Made by a program: the position numbers and the translations under genes. The notes under the pieces are model-generated. The model searched no databases. It saw nothing but the letters and a program-made list of their open reading frames with translations, and had not been told where the DNA came from. A stretch of DNA of 64,000 bases. Source: Nitrososphaeria archaeon. GTDB lineage: Archaea > Thermoproteota > Nitrososphaeria > Geothermarchaeales > JDFR-13. The stretch covers positions 78,737-142,736 of the forward strand of contig JALWXN010000004.1 in the NCBI GenBank assembly GCA_027078545.1. The letters run 5' to 3'. Below are positions 1 to 8,280 of the stretch, in pieces (positions within the stretch are counted from its first letter, which is position 1; each line of letters starts with the position of its first letter).

Positions 1-29
1 GACGTGATAAATCTCTATAGAGGAGCGAG

Positions 30-629
30 ATGAGCAGACTAGTCGTATGTATCTCAGGATATCCAGGATCGGGCAAGAGCATATTCGCTAATATGGCTAG
101 GGAGCTCGGAATACCCATCTATACAATGGGAGACGTTGTTAGAGAGGAGGCTAGACGCATATATGGAAGGATAGATCCTGAGACTGTGGCCAAGACTTCC
201 CAAGAGATTCGTAGAAGGATGGGGAGGGGTGCTGTAGCCCAGCTACTAGCTCAGAAGATAGACTCCTCCAACCACGAGATTGTTGTAGTAGATGGTGTGA
301 GGAGCCCCGACGAGGTAGAGGCGTTGTCAACCATAGGGAGAATAATCATCATAACACTGATTGCAAGTAGGCGTACACGCTTCGAGAGGCTTATAAAACG
401 TGGACGGATAGACGACAAGCCTACATATGAAAACCTGCTTGAGAGGGAGGAGAGAGAGAGGTCATTCGGACTAGATAAGGTTATCGAGGCGGCGGACCTA
501 TACATTTATAATGAGGACATAAACCTGGAGGAATTGAAGAGACTAGCCAAGAATTTTTTCCAGGAGATCAGTGGAGTGGGGAGAGATGAAGAAAAGAGAG
601 AGAATAGACCTGTACAAAGAGAAGGCTAG
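30..629 (+). CDS. P-loop nucleotide kinase-like protein (UPF0200 family)
   Basis: The 199-residue protein has a clear Walker A motif GYPGSGKS at residues 10-17 and the fold signature of small nucleotide or coenzyme A-type kinases. A conserved VVVDGVRS segment lies at residues 85-92, followed by an arginine-rich lid region. This matches the archaeal UPF0200 family, annotated variously as adenylate kinase-like or dephospho-CoA kinase-like; the true substrate cannot be decided here. The start at 30 has a purine-rich ribosome site (GAGGAGCGAG) just upstream. Its 3' end overlaps the next gene by about 44 bases, so the two are probably translated from one message. The C-terminal 20 residues are charged and probably disordered. 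Confidence 0.8.
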   Translation: MSRLVVCISGYPGSGKSIFANMARELGIPIYTMGDVVREEARRIYGRIDPETVAKTSQEIRRRMGRGAVAQLLAQKIDSSNHEIVVVDGVRSPDEVEALSTIGRIIIITLIASRRTRFERLIKRGRIDDKPTYENLLEREERERSFGLDKVIEAADLYIYNEDINLEELKRLAKNFFQEISGVGRDEEKRENRPVQREG

Positions 630-1032
630 GATCGACGAGATCCTCCGAAGCGCAGAGATAATCGCTAAGACACCCCTACTCCCATGCGAGGATGAGGAGA
701 AGGTGGCTAGAGCACTTAGAAACATAGTAGACGGAGAGATTAAGAAGGAGGAATATGGTGATAGGACATACTTGGTAGCAAGGTCTAAAGGAAGCTCAGA
801 CGTAGAGAAACTATTCAACTACTTTAGGAGTAAACAGGTTCTCGCCACTCTGAGGAGGATACTTAAGAAGTACTCCAGCCAAGAAGAGATAGTCATCTAT
901 CTCCATAAACAGGCGGCCTATGTAGGCGCATACTCCATAGCAGAGCCTGGAGAGTCTCCTGGAGGCGAGATAATAGTCACCATAAAGGTTGAAGACCCCA
1001 GTAGCGTCATATCAGCCCTCACCAGATTCTAA
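586..1032 (+). CDS. RNA-binding protein of the DUF54/COG1325 family
   Basis: This 148-residue protein resembles the archaeal PF01877 (DUF54) family, predicted RNA-binding proteins often encoded with exosome or kinase genes. The features recalled are an N-terminal beta strand followed by the acidic ED-E-KV-AL-N segment near residues 35-50 and a terminal glycine-proline-rich strand. I prefer the ATG at 586 because GGGGAG sits 5 bases before it; a GTG at 571 is an alternative. The reading frame overlaps the end of the upstream kinase. Its 3' end overlaps the convergent tRNase Z gene by 21 bases. Function beyond RNA binding is unknown. Confidence 0.7.
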   Translation: MKKRERIDLYKEKARIDEILRSAEIIAKTPLLPCEDEEKVARALRNIVDGEIKKEEYGDRTYLVARSKGSSDVEKLFNYFRSKQVLATLRRILKKYSSQEEIVIYLHKQAAYVGAYSIAEPGESPGGEIIVTIKVEDPSSVISALTRF

Positions 1033-1959
1033 GACGTGTGGAGAGCGCTTTACATATGGTATCACGAGACTATCCAGATCCTTAGCCGAAAACGTGGCTG
1101 GAAAAATCTTCCTAGCCTCACTAACTAGGGGAGATACATCCCTATACCTAGCGCTGAAATGCGTAAGAACCAGGATCTTCACATCAGCCTCCCTAGCTAT
1201 CTCCGCTGCCTGGATAGCTGTCGTGTGCTTGGTCAATAAAGCCCTATCCCTCAGCTCATCGAGAAATGTGGATTCATGTATAAGCACATCAGCATCCCTC
1301 GACAGCTCAACTACCTTTTCATGGGGCATGGTGTCTCCCGAGACTACTATACTCCTCCTATGCACAGCACCCTCAATAATATAGTCCTTCGCCCGATATA
1401 GACGCCCATCAATAGTTACATCACGCCCCTCAGCCAAGGATCTCCAGGCAGTCTTTGGAACCCCGTCCCTAACAGCCCTATATACATCGAAACTCCAAGA
1501 CCGTATCTTCTCCTCAAACCTGTAGGAGAAGGACCATGATGTATGGCTATTCCTGACAGCCCTAACCACATATTCGCCATAGTCGAAGACTGCCCCATCA
1601 TATACAGAGTTGTACTCTAGTTCGAAGGGAAGATCATTCTCAATATACTCAATGAAATAGTCGATGAGTGTGAAGAGCTTAGGAGGGCCATGGATAGATA
1701 CACGGCTAGTCCTCTTGAAGAGTGATAGGGTCTGTAAAGCTGGGAAGAGGCCTAAGATATGATCACCATGTATATGCGTTATAAATATCCTTATAGTCTT
1801 CCCAAACCCGAGGCCCGCATTAAACAGCTGCCTCTGTGTACCCTCCCCAAAATCAAAAAATATGGATTCACCCTTCCTCCTCACCAGTATCGAGGAGACG
1901 TTCCTCTCAGCCGTCGGGACACCAGCCGAGGTGCCTAGAAACCTGACCTCTATGTCCAA
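1012..1959 (-). CDS. rnz: tRNase Z (tRNA 3'-end endonuclease, ELAC family)
   Basis: tRNase Z removes 3' trailers from tRNA precursors. This 315-residue metallo-beta-lactamase has the opening strand FLGTSAGVP (residues 8-16), the zinc motif HIHGDH at residues 62-67, a later metal-binding SGDT segment near residue 209 and a terminal LTHFSARY motif near residue 266. Length matches the short ELAC form. Twelve of the 13 tRNA genes in the window encode CCA, so this enzyme would have to spare or tolerate CCA-bearing precursors. It lies 7 bases after the tRNA methyltransferase gene in the same direction, so the two probably form a tRNA maturation operon. Confidence 0.93.
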   Translation of the reverse strand: MDIEVRFLGTSAGVPTAERNVSSILVRRKGESIFFDFGEGTQRQLFNAGLGFGKTIRIFITHIHGDHILGLFPALQTLSLFKRTSRVSIHGPPKLFTLIDYFIEYIENDLPFELEYNSVYDGAVFDYGEYVVRAVRNSHTSWSFSYRFEEKIRSWSFDVYRAVRDGVPKTAWRSLAEGRDVTIDGRLYRAKDYIIEGAVHRRSIVVSGDTMPHEKVVELSRDADVLIHESTFLDELRDRALLTKHTTAIQAAEIAREADVKILVLTHFSARYRDVSPLVSEARKIFPATFSAKDLDSLVIPYVKRSPHVLESGEG

Positions 1960-1966
1960 CGGCTCC

Positions 1967-2965
1967 TCACCTCAGGACATATAGATACCTAGTAAGATTA
2001 GAATGCACAGGAATCTTGAATTTATGGAGCATTCTTACACCGCTATCCTCGATAATATGGTCTATATCTACATGCGTAAAGAAAGCAGAGCCTCTGGCGA
2101 ATATAGCAATATCGTTTACAAGCTTCTCATAAACCTCAAAACTCTCCCTAGACGTCTTTGTTATCCGGCCATATGGCGGATCAGTAGCTAGGTACAGATC
2201 CCGCATCCTGATAAAACCGTCGAACGAGTCTCCACACACCACATCATGCCACGAGGAGGGAGAATACCCCTCGATATTTACTCTAGCTCCCCTAGCCCAT
2301 CTACAGACCAACTCTACACATATGCTCGACAATCCTATAGACTCAGCCTCTATTGGAACCCCACCCACACCACAGAACGGGTCATAAACTATGGATCCCC
2401 TAGGAGCACCAGATAGATTTATCAATATCCTAGCCAACTTGGGGTCGAGAGAGAAGGGTGAGAAGACGGGTCTACTGCTAGGCCTCCTCCTCGAGAAGGA
2501 CTTCTTATCGTGGTGAAACTCGAGACCCAAGTAACTCTCCCTACCAACTATGTATCTAGCCACTATCACCTCGGGATCTCTGAGGGACACCTTATAGACC
2601 CCGGATCTTTGGACTAGCCGGGCCAGGATATCTATGTCCCTATCCCTGTCTCTATACTCCCCCCTATAGACATGGATGTGGATGGCGAAGGATTTTGGCC
2701 TAAGCTCTCTAATAACACCCTCAATCTCTATGGGGGCTAGGCATAGTAGGCCACGCTTGATTAGGGCTGATCTCCACACTACATAGTCTATGAGCCGTGT
2801 CATCTCGGAATGGGTGACAGAGGCCTGGTCTGGGGTCTCTATATAGGCGAGGGGAGGCTCAACCCCCACAAACCTATGTTTAATACCCGCAGCGTCTAGG
2901 AGTATAGAGGCCTCCGCGACAGCTATCTCCGGAAAGTCTTGGGACAAATGGAGAACTATCTTCAT
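1967..2965 (-). CDS. Trm-G10-type tRNA (guanine-N2) methyltransferase
   Basis: The 332-residue protein has the layout of archaeal Trm-G10/Trm11 enzymes: an N-terminal THUMP-like RNA-binding part and a C-terminal Rossmann methyltransferase. The SAM loop YDPFCGVGG is at residues 194-202 and the catalytic TDPPYGR motif at residues 261-267, the D/N-PP-Y/F form used for N2 methylation of guanine. Known relatives dimethylate G10 of tRNA. It lies between the PRPP synthetase gene (4 bases upstream) and tRNase Z, giving a plausible prs-trm-rnz operon. The exact target base is inferred from the family. Confidence 0.85.
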   Translation of the reverse strand: MKIVLHLSQDFPEIAVAEASILLDAAGIKHRFVGVEPPLAYIETPDQASVTHSEMTRLIDYVVWRSALIKRGLLCLAPIEIEGVIRELRPKSFAIHIHVYRGEYRDRDRDIDILARLVQRSGVYKVSLRDPEVIVARYIVGRESYLGLEFHHDKKSFSRRRPSSRPVFSPFSLDPKLARILINLSGAPRGSIVYDPFCGVGGVPIEAESIGLSSICVELVCRWARGARVNIEGYSPSSWHDVVCGDSFDGFIRMRDLYLATDPPYGRITKTSRESFEVYEKLVNDIAIFARGSAFFTHVDIDHIIEDSGVRMLHKFKIPVHSNLTRYLYVLR

Positions 2966-2969
2966 CTCA

Positions 2970-3875
2970 TTACATGCTACCAGCTATATCGGGCAACAAG
3001 TCAACTATGCTGATAGCCACATGTTCATCATACCTGACTGTATCGCTACCCATTACAAGATCTACACCACTACTACTAAGCCTCTCTTCTGCACCTCCCA
3101 CTAGGAATAGATGTGTAGCCACAGCATAGACCCTCTTAACACCCCTAGTCTTCAGGAATGAAGACACCCCAGCCACCGTACCACCCGTAGATATCTCATC
3201 ATCGACAATTACCGCTACGTCGTATGAGGAAATCTCACCACCAACAGTCTCGAAATTAAAGCTCACCTCACCAGTCACCCTATCCCGCATCTTCTCCACA
3301 ACTAGATAATCCACTCCAAACAGCGATGAGAGTGAGTCTACCAGGGGAGCCCTCCCCCTATCAGGAGCTACAAGCACCAGTTTATCATCACCCATGGATC
3401 TAACTATGTTCTCTACAAGGGATGGTAAGAGCGAGATAGATACCGCGTAAACAGGAGAATACCTCATAAAGGCTACAGGATTATGGACGTCAAAGGATAT
3501 TATCCTATCCACACCCCTGCTACATACCGTCTCCAAGAAGAGTCTAAGCGTTAGTGGCTCCCCCTCCCTAAACCTCTTATCCTGCCTAGAATATGGGAGA
3601 TATGGAAGAACCAAGACGACATCCCCATCTCCACAGTAGACATCCAATACATCCAAGACCTCTAGAAGCCTAAACACATTGTCCTGTACAGAGGGATACG
3701 CCCACCACAGTAAGATGTAGGGAGGATCAGCCGTCGATACCTGATCCGGGTCAATATATACGATTGTCTCCCCATTGGGGAAGTCCTTCACCTCAACACT
3801 ACATACAGTCCAATCCCCTGGTAGTCTGCCATCCACCCTCTGAAGATCAGAGGCCTTAACTATTACTGTTGCCAC
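2970..3875 (-). CDS. prs: Ribose-phosphate pyrophosphokinase (PRPP synthetase)
   Basis: This enzyme makes 5-phosphoribosyl-1-pyrophosphate from ribose 5-phosphate and ATP for nucleotide, histidine and tryptophan synthesis. The 301-residue protein has the two-lobed type I phosphoribosyltransferase fold, with a SRQDKRF-like ATP loop near residue 95 and the PRPP-binding loop VDDEISTGGT near residue 225. Length is typical of the archaeal class. It is first in a minus-strand run with the tRNA methyltransferase and tRNase Z, and is divergent from the regulator at 3939 across a 63-base AT-rich gap (TTTAATATATT) that can hold both promoters. Confidence 0.93.
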   Translation of the reverse strand: MATVIVKASDLQRVDGRLPGDWTVCSVEVKDFPNGETIVYIDPDQVSTADPPYILLWWAYPSVQDNVFRLLEVLDVLDVYCGDGDVVLVLPYLPYSRQDKRFREGEPLTLRLFLETVCSRGVDRIISFDVHNPVAFMRYSPVYAVSISLLPSLVENIVRSMGDDKLVLVAPDRGRAPLVDSLSSLFGVDYLVVEKMRDRVTGEVSFNFETVGGEISSYDVAVIVDDEISTGGTVAGVSSFLKTRGVKRVYAVATHLFLVGGAEERLSSSGVDLVMGSDTVRYDEHVAISIVDLLPDIAGSM

Positions 3876-3938
3876 ATATCTCTCAATAGAGGCTCACCGT
3901 CTTTAATATATTGTGGAACATTATCTGGTGACCAAGAT

Positions 3939-4382
3939 ATGAAGCCACTACACAGAGACCCTACATACCTGACCATCCTATACTATATAGAGAGGAATGG
4001 CAGAGCCTATCCCGACGAACTCGCCCATAGACTTGGAGTGACTAGACAGGCGGTGGAATACAGGCTTAAACGCCTAACGGAGGAGGGCCTCATATCCAAG
4101 GAGCGTGGCGACAGGATATACTACGTCCTCACAGAGAGGGGGAGAGCCTTAGTGAGAAGCACGAATAGAGGATTAGGTAATGAGAAGAGAGGGGCAATAC
4201 CCAGTATTAACAGCGAAGATATTAAGGCGAGACTGAAGTCTAAGCTGTTTCTACTACCCATAGCAATAGGATTGATCTCGATGGGCCAACATATAGCCGG
4301 AGGAGACCCTGCCAGAGGGATGATATCCCTCCTCATATGGATAATGGTGGGGGGCTTCACGTACCTCCTAACGAGTAGATAG
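3939..4382 (+). CDS. Winged-helix regulator with two C-terminal membrane helices
   Basis: The N-terminal 75 residues form an ArsR/MarR-like winged helix, with the recognition segment LGVTRQAVEYRLKRL near residues 32-46 and the wing ERGDRIYYVLT after it. Two hydrophobic stretches near residues 103-120 and 127-144 look like membrane helices, so this is probably a membrane-anchored DNA-binding protein. Such small archaeal proteins usually have unknown ligands. It is transcribed away from prs and converges on thioredoxin reductase with a 10-base gap. No target operator can be assigned. Confidence 0.72.
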   Translation: MKPLHRDPTYLTILYYIERNGRAYPDELAHRLGVTRQAVEYRLKRLTEEGLISKERGDRIYYVLTERGRALVRSTNRGLGNEKRGAIPSINSEDIKARLKSKLFLLPIAIGLISMGQHIAGGDPARGMISLLIWIMVGGFTYLLTSR

Positions 4383-4392
4383 CAGAGGGGGA

Positions 4393-5394
4393 CTAGACCT
4401 TAGAATCCAAGTACTCCTTAGCCTCTATGGCAGCCATAGCCCCAAAACCAGCAGCAGTCACCGCCTGCTGATACTTAGGATCCATCACGTCACCCGCTGC
4501 GAAGATCATTGGTAGGCTTGTCTTTACAAAGTCATGGGTCTTCACATATCCCCTCTCATCCAGCTCTAGGAGACCCTTTACAAGTGAGGTGTTTGGATCA
4601 TGGCCGATCGCTATGAAGACACCATCCACCTCTAGAACCTCCTCCTCACCAGTCACCCTATTCTCAAGTTTCAGCCCTGTAACCTTCCTATCTCCAAGTA
4701 TATCTTTTACCACCCTGTTCCACAACACCTCGATATTTCCACGTCTAGATACCTCCCTTACAAGAGCGTCTGAAGCCCTGAATCTATCCCTCCTATGTAT
4801 AATGTAGATCTTCTTAGCAATGTCGGATAGGTATAGCGCATCTGTCAGGGCTGTGTCGCCTCCCCCCACAACCGCAACCACCTGATCTTTAAAGAAGTAG
4901 CCGTCACATACTGCACAGTACGATACACCCTTTCCCATCAGCCTCTTCTCCGACTCCAGCCCCAGCTCCCTATACTTAGCACCAGTAGCTAGTATCAATG
5001 TCCTCCCCAAGTACCAGTCACCAGCCACCAATACCTTAACAATATCACCCTCAACCTCTATCTTCTCAGCATCATAATCCACGAACTCTACTCCGAACCT
5101 AGTGGCCTGCCTAAACATACGCCTCATCAGTTCAGGACCATCTATCCCCTCCGGGAACCCTGGATAGTTCTCCACCACTGTAGTAGTCATCAGCTGACCT
5201 CCCCATGAGAACCCTGTGATAACTAGTGTCGACAAGCCAAACCTCACTGTATATATAGCAGCCGTCAGCCCTGCAGGCCCCGAACCTATAATCACTACGT
5301 CATAGAGCTTACCCGGCTTCCCAATCTTCTTATTATAGTCTACCTGAAGGGACACTCCAAATGGGAGGCTCATGCTAAGATTCTTGCATACCAA
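4393..5394 (-). CDS. trxB: Thioredoxin reductase (FAD, disulfide)
   Basis: This low-molecular-weight thioredoxin reductase transfers electrons from NAD(P)H through FAD to thioredoxin. The 333-residue protein has an N-terminal FAD loop GSGPAG at residues 37-42, the redox-active CAVC pair at residues 160-163, a second dinucleotide loop VVGGGDTA near 175-182 and the C-terminal FAD segment AAGDV near residue 300. The first 30 residues are extra compared with typical members, so translation could begin at the second methionine (residue 8). It is the last gene before the uS19 promoter region and is divergent from it. Confidence 0.93.
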   Translation of the reverse strand: MVCKNLSMSLPFGVSLQVDYNKKIGKPGKLYDVVIIGSGPAGLTAAIYTVRFGLSTLVITGFSWGGQLMTTTVVENYPGFPEGIDGPELMRRMFRQATRFGVEFVDYDAEKIEVEGDIVKVLVAGDWYLGRTLILATGAKYRELGLESEKRLMGKGVSYCAVCDGYFFKDQVVAVVGGGDTALTDALYLSDIAKKIYIIHRRDRFRASDALVREVSRRGNIEVLWNRVVKDILGDRKVTGLKLENRVTGEEEVLEVDGVFIAIGHDPNTSLVKGLLELDERGYVKTHDFVKTSLPMIFAAGDVMDPKYQQAVTAAGFGAMAAIEAKEYLDSKV

Positions 5395-5443
5395 GGCATA
5401 TTTATTAAAGATATATCTACGTATAGTCTCTTAGGCGGTTGAG

Positions 5444-5857
5444 ATGAGTATGTACACACATAGGAAGGAGTTTCGATTCAGAGGATATACGTTGGAGGAG
5501 CTCCAGAAGATGGATATCAAGGAATTCGCCAAACTCGTGAACCCTAGAGCAAGGAGATTCCTCCTAAGAGGGAAGTTTACACCAGAAGTGAAAAGGCTGC
5601 TGGAGAAGGTAGAGTTGGCTAGGCAGGGGAAGTACAATAAACCGATCAGGACCCATGTGAGGGAAATGGTCATCCTACCAAAGATGGTAGGCCTAACAAT
5701 CCATGTCTACAACGGAAAGGAGTTTGTCCCCGTCGAGATAAAGCCTGAAATGATAGGTAGGAGACTGGGAGAGTTCTCACACACGGTCAAACCAGTGAAG
5801 CATGGAGAGCCAGGCCTAGGAAGTACCAGGTCCAGCTCCTACACCCCGATAAAGTAG
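5444..5857 (+). CDS. rps19: Small-subunit ribosomal protein uS19
   Basis: The 137-residue protein is uS19, which sits in the head of the 30S subunit. Family landmarks are the central [16 protein letters not shown] segment, the GKEFVPVEI strand and the [17 protein letters not shown] motif that contacts 16S rRNA. It carries the archaeal/eukaryal N-terminal extension. In most archaea this gene follows rpl2 in the S10 cluster; here it stands alone, on the opposite strand, about 1.4 kb past the end of rpl2. A TATA-like stretch (ATTTATTAAAGATAT) lies 30-45 bases upstream. Confidence 0.96.
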   Translation: MSMYTHRKEFRFRGYTLEELQKMDIKEFAKLVNPRARRFLLRGKFTPEVKRLLEKVELARQGKYNKPIRTHVREMVILPKMVGLTIHVYNGKEFVPVEIKPEMIGRRLGEFSHTVKPVKHGEPGLGSTRSSSYTPIK

Positions 5858-5913
5858 GGACTAGGAGTAGCTCGGTAAAGGTACAACCCTCATTTTTAAT
5901 CCTACTTTGTTTT

Positions 5914-6007
<94 letters not shown>

Positions 6008-6051
6008 AGTACACCAATTTTATACATTTACCATAAGATTTAAAGAATTTA

Positions 6052-6369
6052 GTGGGATTATTGGACAGCTTGCCCGGTGTGGAGAGGATGAGGAGGGAGA
6101 AGATATTTGGAGGCGGCTTAATAAGCGCTGGAGCCCTAGGAATAATCATATACTACTACCTCATGTTCATGGCCGATGAAAAACTATCTATGCTAGCCGT
6201 AAAAGCAACCATATTCCTATTCATAGTGGGCCTAGCAGCCGCAATGATATGGATCGGATACACCTTGATAACCACTCCGCCTCCCAAATCTATCGAGGAG
6301 ATAGAGAGGGAGATAGAGGAGGAGATCAAGAAGCTTGAGAAGAGCCTCGAAGAGGAGGAGAAGCAGTAA
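6052..6369 (+). CDS. Small membrane protein with acidic coiled-coil tail
   Basis: I do not recognise the family. The protein of up to 105 residues has two hydrophobic segments (about residues 22-41 and 49-70) followed by a cytoplasmic-type tail of about 30 residues with E-E-I-E-R-E-I-E-E-E repeats, a likely short coiled coil. The start is uncertain: GTG at 6052 gives 105 residues, while ATG at 6088 gives 93. A TATA-like TTTAAAGAATTT lies just upstream, which favours a short or absent leader. It sits between two tRNA genes in the space that separates uS19 from the uL2 operon. Confidence 0.6.
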   Translation: MGLLDSLPGVERMRREKIFGGGLISAGALGIIIYYYLMFMADEKLSMLAVKATIFLFIVGLAAAMIWIGYTLITTPPPKSIEEIEREIEEEIKKLEKSLEEEEKQ

Positions 6370-6420
6370 TAATCCATATAACTATATGAATAGATTCAAT
6401 GGTATTGTGGATAGATGGGG

Positions 6421-6509
6421 GCGGGGGTTCCCCTAGCCTGGCCAACGGGGCGCGGTTGAGGACCGCGTGGCGTAGGCCTTCGTGGGTTCAAATCCCACCC
6501 CCCGCACCA
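6421..6509 (+). tRNA. tRNA-Leu(GAG)
   Basis: The sequence forms an acceptor GCGGGGG/CCCCCGC with discriminator A and encoded CCA, a D-stem CCCC/GGGG, an anticodon arm CGCGG-TTGAGGA-CCGCG with anticodon GAG, a long type II variable arm and a T-arm with loop TTCAAAT. There is no intron. Its 3' end is overlapped for 22 bases by the convergent cinA-like gene. Confidence 0.95.
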
Positions 6510-7240
6510 CCTAATACCTTCTCAACAGCCGTAGACACTATGTCTTCAAGATCCGGAGGATACTCAACCACGAGCTTCAAACCATCATCGAGTATTAAGA
6601 CCTTCAGGTAGATCCTATCCATATAGCCCTCTAGAAAACGGCTCAACTCCCTAACCAGATCCGCCTCCTTCCAGCCATACACAATCTCCTCCCGTCTACG
6701 ACGACTAGGCCTTCCCATCCTCTCCACTAGCTCCGGCTCAACATATCTTAGATACATCTCCCTCATCTCCCTAGGCACCCCAGGCAGGACATAGAGCCAG
6801 GCCTCACCATGCCGAATCCTCATTCCCGGGGCAGCGCCTAGAGGGTTAGGTATTGGATCAGCACCCTCCACTAGATAGGCCATCCTCTTCCTCATGTCGT
6901 CTAGCTCGATACCAAGCCTCTCATAGTATTTGATGAGCATGTCCAATGCGTCCTTCGAGAGTATGAGAGGCCTGTTTAGATATTTGGATAGTGCTGTCCT
7001 GGTCACGTCATCCCTAGTTGGGCCTAGGCCACCCACTATAATCACTGTGTCAGAGATCGATAGTGAAACGTCCAGCTCACTGCTCAGGAGGTCTAGGTCG
7101 TCCCTAACTATGGATGCTCTCACAATCTCTGCTCCAACTATGTTAAGCCTATCCACCAGCCAGGGTGTATTCTCATCCTTAATCAGACCCTTGAGAACCT
7201 CAGTGGCAACAGTAATTATAGATGCCTTGAGGCTAGTCAC
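6488..7240 (-). CDS. CinA/MoaB-like molybdopterin-binding domain protein
   Basis: The 250-residue protein matches the archaeal stand-alone COG1058 (CinA N-terminal, MoCF-like) domain. Diagnostic is the loop GGLGPTRDDVT near residues 69-79, and the later PNPLGAAPGMRI and LPGVPREMREMY segments. Relatives act on pyridine nucleotide derivatives or bind molybdopterin-like ligands; the substrate here is unknown. The ATG overlaps the uL2 stop codon by four bases, so it is the last gene of the ribosomal operon. Its last six codons and stop lie antisense to the 3' end of tRNA-Leu(GAG): the TGA stop is read from the complement of the T-loop. Confidence 0.85.
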   Translation of the reverse strand: MTSLKASIITVATEVLKGLIKDENTPWLVDRLNIVGAEIVRASIVRDDLDLLSSELDVSLSISDTVIIVGGLGPTRDDVTRTALSKYLNRPLILSKDALDMLIKYYERLGIELDDMRKRMAYLVEGADPIPNPLGAAPGMRIRHGEAWLYVLPGVPREMREMYLRYVEPELVERMGRPSRRRREEIVYGWKEADLVRELSRFLEGYMDRIYLKVLILDDGLKLVVEYPPDLEDIVSTAVEKVLGGAGGGI

Positions 7241-7950
7241 CTCTTACGCCTACCTGTACGCCTAGCAGCGAAGCTACCCACCTTCTTACCTGGGGGAGAG
7301 TTCCTAGCCACAGTCTTAGGCTTACCAACATGCTGATGCGAACCGCCTCCAAACGGGTGATCCACAGGGTTCATAGCCACGCCCCTCACACGAGGCCATC
7401 TCTTACCGCCCTTAGCCTTCAACCACCAGTACTTAGCGCCGGCCTTAAGGAAAGGCTTGTCGGTCCTACCTCCACCAGCCACTACTCCAATAACAGCCCT
7501 GCAATTGGGGTTCAACACCTTACTCTTGCCAGACGGGAGTTTGACCTCAACACCGTCCCTGGTCCTACCTATCACCTGTACATATGTTCCAGAGGCTCGT
7601 CCAAACTTACCACCATCACCAGGAACCCCTTCCACCATAGATATCAGCGTACCTGGCGGGATATCCTTAAGATACATTATGTCCCCAGGCTTAGGATCAT
7701 CAGAATTATAGATCCTAATCTCCTGGCCAACATACATACCCTCCACAGCATGGATATAGAACTCTACCCCATCAGGAGTCTTCAGCTTAGCCATGGGAGT
7801 ACCCCTACCAGGGTTATGCAGCAGTTCAACCACAGTCGCAGTAGTCGGCTCATTAAATAGTGGAATAGCTGCAGGGGCTACAGACTTATGTGTAGATGCT
7901 CTATATACCGGGCTACTACCCATCCTCTGTGCGAGTATCCTCTTTCCCAT
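7237..7950 (-). CDS. rpl2: Large-subunit ribosomal protein uL2
   Basis: The 237-residue protein is uL2, which is needed for 50S assembly and peptidyl transfer. It has the N-terminal GKRILAQRMG start typical of archaea, the central NPGRGTPMAKL strand, and the C-terminal WPRVRGVAMNPVDHPFGGG loop that carries the conserved histidine near the peptidyl transferase centre. It follows uL23 with a 54-base gap and is followed directly by the cinA-like gene. In most archaea the next gene would be rps19, which here has moved and inverted. Confidence 0.97.
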   Translation of the reverse strand: MGKRILAQRMGSSPVYRASTHKSVAPAAIPLFNEPTTATVVELLHNPGRGTPMAKLKTPDGVEFYIHAVEGMYVGQEIRIYNSDDPKPGDIMYLKDIPPGTLISMVEGVPGDGGKFGRASGTYVQVIGRTRDGVEVKLPSGKSKVLNPNCRAVIGVVAGGGRTDKPFLKAGAKYWWLKAKGGKRWPRVRGVAMNPVDHPFGGGSHQHVGKPKTVARNSPPGKKVGSFAARRTGRRKR

Positions 7951-8004
7951 CCCGATCCCCCAGCTCTATAATTAAGGCTTGAAAGCCAAATATTAAAGGC
8001 CCAG

Positions 8005-8280
8005 CTACAGTATGCCTAGTGAGGTGGCAACCCTCATAGCATCATCCTTATCGGCAAAGGTCACGATAGCCTTCTTCAAACCCTTAGGCGTATTCATTAT
8101 ATTAACCTTCTTAACCTTGGCGTCGAACCGCCTCTCCACAACCCTCTTGACATCGCTCTTCGTAGCCTTCTTATCAACGATCAGTGTGATCTTACCCTCC
8201 CTCTCAAGTAGCAATATAGACTTCTCAGTGATCACGGGATATTTAACTATCCTGTAGAACTCGAGCTCCTCACTCATCAC
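8005..8280 (-). CDS. rpl23: Large-subunit ribosomal protein uL23
   Basis: The 91-residue protein is uL23, which lies at the polypeptide exit tunnel and is a docking site for SRP and the translocon. Landmarks are YPVITEKS near residues 13-20, the VDKKATKSDVKRVVE segment and the GLKKAIVTF strand. The start overlaps the end of uL4 by 11 bases; either of two adjacent ATG codons may be used. It is third in the uL3-uL4-uL23-uL2 order. Confidence 0.96.
   Translation of the reverse strand: MMSEELEFYRIVKYPVITEKSILLLEREGKITLIVDKKATKSDVKRVVERRFDAKVKKVNIMNTPKGLKKAIVTFADKDDAMRVATSLGIL

Noticed and set aside
7330..7860. Plus-strand 176-codon frame opposite uL2
   Set aside because: Shadow frame of a clear ribosomal protein gene.
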